Made by a program: the position numbers and the translations under genes. DNA of 12,089 nt from Sulfurimonas autotrophica (lineage in GTDB: Bacteria > Campylobacterota > Campylobacteria > Campylobacterales > Sulfurimonadaceae). The stretch spans positions 1 through 12,089 of the forward strand of contig DQUE01000043.1 of the NCBI GenBank assembly GCA_015662405.1, given 5' to 3'. Below the pieces are notes generated by a model. The model did no database searches and had not been told where the DNA came from. It was given only the letters and a program-made list of their open reading frames with translations. Shown here one piece after another: positions 8,060-12,089 of this stretch; the stretch's first letter is position 1; each line of letters opens with the position of its first letter.

Positions 8060-9771
8060 GTATCTATATATCTCTTTCTCTGGGATTCTTTTATCTTGGA
8101 AATATCAACGACAATAAAGCTGTCGATACAGTTGGAAAAATCGTAATCTATATTGTAAGCACAAAATTGTATGCCACCCTCTTCACAAAGATCAGCATAC
8201 TGTTTATAGAGGGTTGGAATATTGGTGTTGATACTACCAAGTGCTTTTTTGAGTCTTTTGAAATTCTCTTTGTACTCAGGTGCATGCAACTCCTCTTGTA
8301 AGTTTTGTAGCAACGCTTTGTCTGTTTGAAAGTTATAAGGTGTTTTTGCACTGACAAGGTTTTGCGTGTCTTTAAAGTTTGTATCATAAAAATATAAAAT
8401 CATATCTTTGGCTGCTTTGGAGTAGTTCTCACTGAGTGAAACAGCCCCATACATGTAACGAATATGCGGATTGTTCCTCAAATAGGCTCCTATACCATAC
8501 CATAAATAGTCAAGCGCACGTGAACCCCAGTATTTTGGCTGCACAAAACTTCTCCCTAGCTCAATAGCATCACTCAGATAAGGGAAAAAATTCTCATTAT
8601 AGTCAAAAAGTGTTGTCGTATAGAGTGCATCTACTCCACGCTCTTTTATAATATCTGCACATTCAGCTATACGATAGGCTCCGACAATCTCAAGATCTTC
8701 ATCATCCCAAAGGATGATATGTTTATAGTATCGGTCATATTTATCAATGTCTCTTTTTTTGTTAATACCTTCGCCTACTTTTCGAAAAGAGAGCTCTCTT
8801 AGTCTGCCTATTTCGTTGATGATTATAGAGTTGTTATCGCTGCTACTATAGAGATATATCTTTTTTTTATCTTTTGTCTCTCCTAGTAGTTGCGAGGATT
8901 TGAGCTCTTTTTTTATGTCGCGTCTATCTTGTGGAGGGGCAATTGGTTTTTGTGTTATAAAGTAGCATTTGTCTTTTTTGAGTGCATAAAGATGCTTTTT
9001 GTAGAGTTCAACAAGCTTATCTTTTTGTATCCCTTTTGGCATTATATTTTCATAAGGTATCAACTCTCCTACTATCATTTGTATAGATTTATTTTTTTGC
9101 TTAAACATCTCATGTGCTAAAAGTAAAGCAGAAAGTTTTTTATTGAGTGCTGAAACAGAGTAAAAGGTTTTTGAGTTTTTTCCACCTATAAAAACTGGCA
9201 AAATTGGAGCATTTCCCTTTTTTGCAAATTGCAAAAAGCCCTTGTGCCACTGTTTGTCTTTTATGCCTGTAGGTGTAGCTCTGCTTACCTCTCCTGATGG
9301 AAAAATTATAAGCGCTTTTTCTGCATCAAGTGTTGCATATATTTCTGCTATAGACTCTTTTGTTTGTCGAGGCTGAAAGTTGTTGATGTTAATTAGAATA
9401 TTTTTTATCGGAGTGATAGCTTCTAAGAAGTCGTTGGCGACAACTTTAATATCTTTTCTGACATTACTGACGAGCTTGATGAGTGCAAGTGCGTCCAAAG
9501 AGCCTAAAGGGTGGTTGGCAATGATGACAACTCGTCCAGAAGAGGGTATGTTTTGTATATCTTTATCAGAGACTGAAAAGCTGAAGTTAAGATACTCTAG
9601 TACTTCATCTATAAATTCAAAACTTCCCAAATGTCTGTTTTTTTCTATGAATTTATTAATCTGTGCTTCATGCACAACAGAGTCTGCAAATTTTGAAATG
9701 GCACTTTTAATAATTTTGGAATTTTTAAGTTTTGGATACTTTTTTATAATCATCTTTTCAACATCAATCAT
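8056..9771 (-). CDS. olsF: Bifunctional acyltransferase, OlsF-like (predicted ornithine-lipid synthase)
   Basis: Two acyltransferase domains in one 571 aa chain. The N-terminal PlsC/LPLAT domain (about 70-290) has ANHPLGSLD, with His87 and Asp93 spaced HX5D as in the hemolysin-like acyltransferases, and the FPSGEVSR block at 157-164. The C-terminal GNAT/OlsB-like domain (about 305-500) has RLRELSFR at 323-330, IVGAYRI, ELGRSFVQPKYWG at 404-416 and YGAVSLS at 441-447. In OlsF of Serratia the same order joins O-acylation (N-terminal) and ornithine N-acylation (C-terminal) to make phosphorus-free ornithine lipids at the inner membrane; OlsF-type proteins are reported from epsilonproteobacteria. 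The head-group amino acid cannot be read from sequence. The start has AAGG at 9778-9781. It leads an operon with the c-di-GMP gene. The symbol is assigned by domain layout only. Confidence 0.72.
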   Translation of the reverse strand: MIDVEKMIIKKYPKLKNSKIIKSAISKFADSVVHEAQINKFIEKNRHLGSFEFIDEVLEYLNFSFSVSDKDIQNIPSSGRVVIIANHPLGSLDALALIKLVSNVRKDIKVVANDFLEAITPIKNILININNFQPRQTKESIAEIYATLDAEKALIIFPSGEVSRATPTGIKDKQWHKGFLQFAKKGNAPILPVFIGGKNSKTFYSVSALNKKLSALLLAHEMFKQKNKSIQMIVGELIPYENIMPKGIQKDKLVELYKKHLYALKKDKCYFITQKPIAPPQDRRDIKKELKSSQLLGETKDKKKIYLYSSSDNNSIIINEIGRLRELSFRKVGEGINKKRDIDKYDRYYKHIILWDDEDLEIVGAYRIAECADIIKERGVDALYTTTLFDYNENFFPYLSDAIELGRSFVQPKYWGSRALDYLWYGIGAYLRNNPHIRYMYGAVSLSENYSKAAKDMILYFYDTNFKDTQNLVSAKTPYNFQTDKALLQNLQEELHAPEYKENFKRLKKALGSINTNIPTLYKQYADLCEEGGIQFCAYNIDYDFSNCIDSFIVVDISKIKESQRKRYIDT

Positions 9772-9800
9772 AACTAACCTTGTAGGGAACTCTTGTGCAA

Positions 9801-9833
9801 ATTATAGTAAAGAAAGATTACATAAAGATTACA
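9801..9833 (-). promoter_or_regulatory. Promoter of the olsF-like operon with tandem decamer repeat
   Basis: The minus strand has a perfect TATAAT at 9801-9806, 30 bases before the ATG. Immediately upstream, where a -35 would sit, the plus strand carries AAAGATTACA twice (9813-9822 and 9824-9833), an 11-base period close to one helical turn. This may be a regulator site, or just the phased T-rich upstream sequence of these promoters. Confidence 0.45.
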
Positions 9834-9864
9834 ATTGTAAAGAAAATTTGATTTTCGCACCTAA

Positions 9865-9963
9865 ATTCAAGCATTTTCTAAGCGACATTACTTAATCAAA
9901 GATGACAAAGAAGCAATTATTGCCCGTCCGCCTGAAAAAGCAAAAGAGTTTTTAGAGGCTTAA
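9865..9963 (+). pseudogene. Orphan 3' gene remnant, unidentified
   Basis: An open stretch of 32 codons runs from just after a stop at 9862-9864 to TAA at 9961-9963. It has no ATG, GTG or TTG start in frame. The end reads KEAIIARPPEKAKEFLEA, a charged, helix-like sequence with normal codon use that looks like the C-terminus of a real protein, not an accidental frame. It lies in an otherwise noncoding gap and overlaps the dCMP deaminase stop by 12 bases in antisense. Most likely it is the tail left after deletion of a plus-strand gene that once converged on the deaminase gene. I cannot name the parent family. Confidence 0.4.
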
Positions 9964-10389
9964 CTTTTCTATTGTCACTCCGTTATCTTTTAAAAACTTT
10001 GAGATAGTCTCAGAGTGTGTATGCTCATACTCTTTAGCATACACGATACGCTTAATTCCGCTTGCAATGAGGTTTTTACTACATTCACTGCATGGCTCTA
10101 AAGTAACATAAATTGTCGCATCTTCAATGCTTATACCTTTGCGTGCTGCCCAAATAATAGCATTCATCTCTGCATGAATCTCATATGTTTTACTCCACGC
10201 ATGATGCTGTGGCGTGTACTCATCATTCCAGTAATCACAGCAATTCGTATAACCAGCAGGTGTACCATTGTAACCTGTGCTTAAAATACGGCCATCTTTT
10301 ACAATAACAGCACCGACCTGCTTTGAAACACACTTGGAGGCTGAAGCAATTTCAAATGCTATATTTATAAAGTTCTTATCGCTTAACAT
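9952..10389 (-). CDS. Deoxycytidylate (dCMP) deaminase
   Basis: A zinc enzyme that deaminates dCMP to dUMP, supplying the substrate of thymidylate synthase. At 145 aa it has the usual size. The cytidine/deoxycytidylate deaminase fold is marked by HAEMNAI with zinc ligand His72 and catalytic Glu74, and TLEPCSEC with zinc ligands Cys100 and Cys103. NGTPAGYTNC at 41-50 is typical of the dCMP branch (ComEB/T4 Cd). It starts three bases after the SurA-like gene's stop without a good RBS, which suggests translational coupling in a two-gene operon. A tRNA adenosine deaminase (TadA) is unlikely because of the NGTPxG block. Its last codons overlap a plus-strand gene remnant. Confidence 0.92.
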   Translation of the reverse strand: MLSDKNFINIAFEIASASKCVSKQVGAVIVKDGRILSTGYNGTPAGYTNCCDYWNDEYTPQHHAWSKTYEIHAEMNAIIWAARKGISIEDATIYVTLEPCSECSKNLIASGIKRIVYAKEYEHTHSETISKFLKDNGVTIEKLSL

Positions 10390-10392
10390 AAT

Positions 10393-11229
10393 CTATTTCG
10401 GCAGTCTGATAATATTAATATCTGCATTGTCACGAAGTCTTGCAAAATAATCACTCAGCACTACTTCTCTCTTCTCTGCCATAATTGCATTGATTATTTG
10501 CGGTTTTAAGGTTTGCAAATCAACTTCACTTGACTTTTCAATTGATTTTATATAAAAACTCACAAAACCACCTCTACCATCAGGCAAAATCGGAGTAAAA
10601 TGATTGTGTGGCGTTCTTTGCAATATATCTGCTAACTGTGGCGAGATTCTATTGTAACTGAGTAGCTGTTCATCTGTTGCAATATCCGGTGCATAAAGCA
10701 TTGGATTGTCTATCTTCTCTTGAAGTCTTTGCTTCTCTTTTGCAGAGTAGATAATCACAGAAAAAGAGTCTGCATGATGAAATTTCTCTTTATGCAACTC
10801 ATAATACTCTCTTATCTCTTCATCACTTGGTTCTACAAGCGAAGAGATTGCAATAGCGGCGTAGAGTTTTTGACTTAAAATTTTCTCTCTTATCTTCTCT
10901 TTGAACTCTTGTGAACTAAGGCCGCTTTGTTCTCTAACGACATCATAGAGTTGACTTATACTCAGCCCATTTGCTTTTGCCATTTTTTTAATATCATCAT
11001 AGACTTCTGCACTCGAAACAGAGATACCCCTTTTTGCAATTTCAAGCTCCTCAAGCTTTTTACGAATCAAAACATCAGAAGCTCTTTTTGCATCTCTATG
11101 TGTTGCTTGCATCTCTTTTTCAATATCAAGCAGCGTAATCGCTCTATCTTCAACAACAATAGCCACACCATCATAAATCTCTGCATGTAAAAAGCCTACG
11201 AACATAAGTACAAATAGTAGTTTCAGCAT
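10393..11229 (-). CDS. SurA-like periplasmic chaperone / PpiC-type peptidyl-prolyl isomerase
   Basis: Predicted exported protein of 278 aa that would assist outer-membrane protein folding. Residues 1-16 form a signal peptide (MLKLLFVLMFVGFLHA, cleavage expected after Ala16). A SurA N-terminal domain follows (EIYDGVAIVVEDRAITLLDIEKEM and the helical region to about 130). A parvulin-like domain covers about 134-230, and the closing helix (about 235-275) packs back on the N-domain in this family. The parvulin part is degenerate: the usual GGDLGW block is absent. Campylobacter Cj1289, a SurA-like protein beside a gltX gene, is the closest comparison I know. A weak TGGA precedes the ATG. It is first in a pair with the dCMP deaminase. 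Confidence 0.8.
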   Translation of the reverse strand: MLKLLFVLMFVGFLHAEIYDGVAIVVEDRAITLLDIEKEMQATHRDAKRASDVLIRKKLEELEIAKRGISVSSAEVYDDIKKMAKANGLSISQLYDVVREQSGLSSQEFKEKIREKILSQKLYAAIAISSLVEPSDEEIREYYELHKEKFHHADSFSVIIYSAKEKQRLQEKIDNPMLYAPDIATDEQLLSYNRISPQLADILQRTPHNHFTPILPDGRGGFVSFYIKSIEKSSEVDLQTLKPQIINAIMAEKREVVLSDYFARLRDNADINIIRLPK

Positions 11230-11258
11230 AAAAATCCATTTTCTTAATTTTAAGAGGT

Positions 11259-11267
11259 ATTTTACCA
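11259..11267 (-). promoter_or_regulatory. Possible extended -10 promoter of the surA-like gene
   Basis: TGGTAAAAT on the minus strand, an extended -10 match (TGn followed by TAAAAT), about 30 bases before the ATG at 11229. No good -35 is seen. Confidence 0.35.
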
Positions 11268-11397
11268 GCCTTTAACCAACAATTGCCTAAAATTACAAGA
11301 AAACTTTTTATAGAAGGCAAATGCTCCTTAGCTAGCATAAACCTCACGCTAAGTTTACAAAAGTTAAAAAAATATATAGATCAAAAAGGTTATTATC
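11268..11397 (+). other. Intergenic region upstream of gltX
   Basis: This AT-rich gap between the divergent surA-like and gltX genes must hold the gltX promoter, but no single -10 stands out; TATATA at 11373-11378 is too close to the RBS. It contains two long-loop inverted repeats: TTGCCT (11283-11288) with AGGCAA (11315-11320), and CTTAGC (11327-11332) with GCTAAG (11348-11353). Neither has a terminator T-run. The gltX RBS is AAGG at 11386-11389. Confidence 0.3.
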
Positions 11398-12089
11398 ATG
11401 GTTGTTACACGTTTTGCTCCAAGTCCTACAGGATATCTTCACATCGGCGGTTTACGTACTGCTCTTTTTTCATATCTGTGGGCAAGAAAAAACAACGGAA
11501 AATTTCTACTCCGCATTGAAGATACAGACAAGGCAAGAAATTCTGAACAAGCAACACAAGCTATTCTTAATGCATTTAAGTGGTTAGGACTTGAGGCTGA
11601 TGGAGAGATCACCTACCAAAGCAGACGCGAAGATATCTATAAAAAATATATACAACAACTTCTTGATGAGGGCAAAGCCTACAAATGCTATATGAGTAAA
11701 GAGGAGTTAGATGCACTTAGAGAGCAACAGATGGCAAATGGGGAGCGTGCAAAATATGATGGAAAATACCGCGACTTTTGTGGTACACCACCTAAAGGTG
11801 TTGACCCTGTTATACGTATAAAAGCCCCACTAAGTGGTGAGATAATTGTCCATGACGGCGTCAAGGGTGACATCTCTTTTCAAGCTGAAGACATTTTAGA
11901 TGATTTTGTCATTGCCAGAGCTGATGGCAGTCCAACATATAATTTTGTTGTCGCAATTGATGATGCTTTAATGGGTGTCAATGAGGTTATCCGAGGAGAT
12001 GACCACCTCTCAAACACTCCAAAACAGATAGTTGTGTATAAAGCACTCGGATTTGAGATTCCTAAATTTTATCATGTTCCAATGATTCA
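11398..12089 (+). CDS. gltX: Glutamyl-tRNA synthetase, N-terminal half (cut by window edge)
   Basis: Charges tRNA(Glu) with glutamate in the cytosol. Only 230 complete codons of the usual 460 or so are present. The class I catalytic domain shows FAPSPTGYLHIGGLRTAL, whose HIGG at 15-18 is the GluRS form of the HIGH motif, then RIEDTD at 39-44, and VIRGDDHLSNTPKQI at 197-211, which reads toward the KMSKS loop beyond the window. HIGG, not HIGN, and the overall match fit the canonical GltX1 type, not the GluRS2 type that charges tRNA(Gln) in Helicobacter. The start ATG is at 11398-11400 with AAGG eight bases before it. Whether a second gltX exists in this genome cannot be seen. Confidence 0.96.
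   Translation, partial: MVVTRFAPSPTGYLHIGGLRTALFSYLWARKNNGKFLLRIEDTDKARNSEQATQAILNAFKWLGLEADGEITYQSRREDIYKKYIQQLLDEGKAYKCYMSKEELDALREQQMANGERAKYDGKYRDFCGTPPKGVDPVIRIKAPLSGEIIVHDGVKGDISFQAEDILDDFVIARADGSPTYNFVVAIDDALMGVNEVIRGDDHLSNTPKQIVVYKALGFEIPKFYHVPMI

Noticed and set aside
9380..9895. 171-codon open frame on the plus strand opposite the acyltransferase gene
   Set aside because: It is the antisense shadow of the well-supported acyltransferase gene; the translation is low-complexity (Leu/Ser/Ile-rich) and shows no motif.
11283..11353. Two inverted repeats upstream of gltX as a possible T-box or other riboswitch
   Set aside because: The arms are only 6 bp with loops of 15-26 bases, there is no T-box sequence and no terminator T-run, and T-box control is not expected in this group.
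1..12089. Defence system, toxin-antitoxin pair, prophage or insertion sequence
   Set aside because: Every long gene is accounted for by a housekeeping or signalling family; no transposase, integrase, terminal inverted repeats, CRISPR-like array or small gene pair was seen.

Overview
The window reads as chromosomal core DNA of a free-living Campylobacterota (epsilonproteobacterial) species of the Sulfurimonas/Sulfuricurvum kind. The support is AT-rich coding sequence, tightly packed genes with 1-4 base stop/start overlaps, promoters with good TATAAT -10 boxes but no clear -35, and a surA-like gene divergent from a gltX whose protein closely resembles Helicobacter/Campylobacter GluRS as I recall them. 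Genus assignment is inference. I see no insertion sequence, prophage, CRISPR array, tRNA or rRNA.

Left end, plus strand (1-2872): the 3' end of bioF (biotin synthesis), a compact Opp/Dpp/Nik-type ABC ATPase without permeases in view, and a class A penicillin-binding protein. The three are joined by stop/start overlaps and look co-transcribed. This unit converges on leuA with only 4 bases between the stop codons.

Centre, minus strand (2877-9771), in transcription order: an OlsF-like bifunctional acyltransferase (predicted ornithine-lipid synthase), overlapping by 4 bases an EAL-CBS-GGDEF cyclic-di-GMP protein that ends in a hairpin terminator; then glnA (type I glutamine synthetase) with its own promoter, RBS and terminator; then leuA (the longer, type 2 isopropylmalate synthase) with its own promoter. 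The glnA-leuA stretch covers nitrogen assimilation and leucine synthesis. The acyltransferase/c-di-GMP pair suggests envelope lipid remodelling connected to second-messenger signalling.

Right end (9865-12089): a short plus-strand coding remnant without a start codon; a minus-strand pair of a SurA-like periplasmic chaperone and a dCMP deaminase; and, divergent from them, the first half of gltX, cut by the window edge.

Most of the window is ordinary housekeeping. The points worth a second look are the olsF-like/c-di-GMP gene pair, the altered GGDEF site, the Phe in place of the adenylylatable Tyr in GlnA, the orphan gene remnant at 9865-9963, and repeat structures upstream of glnA and the olsF-like gene. 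I found no clearly new multi-gene system.
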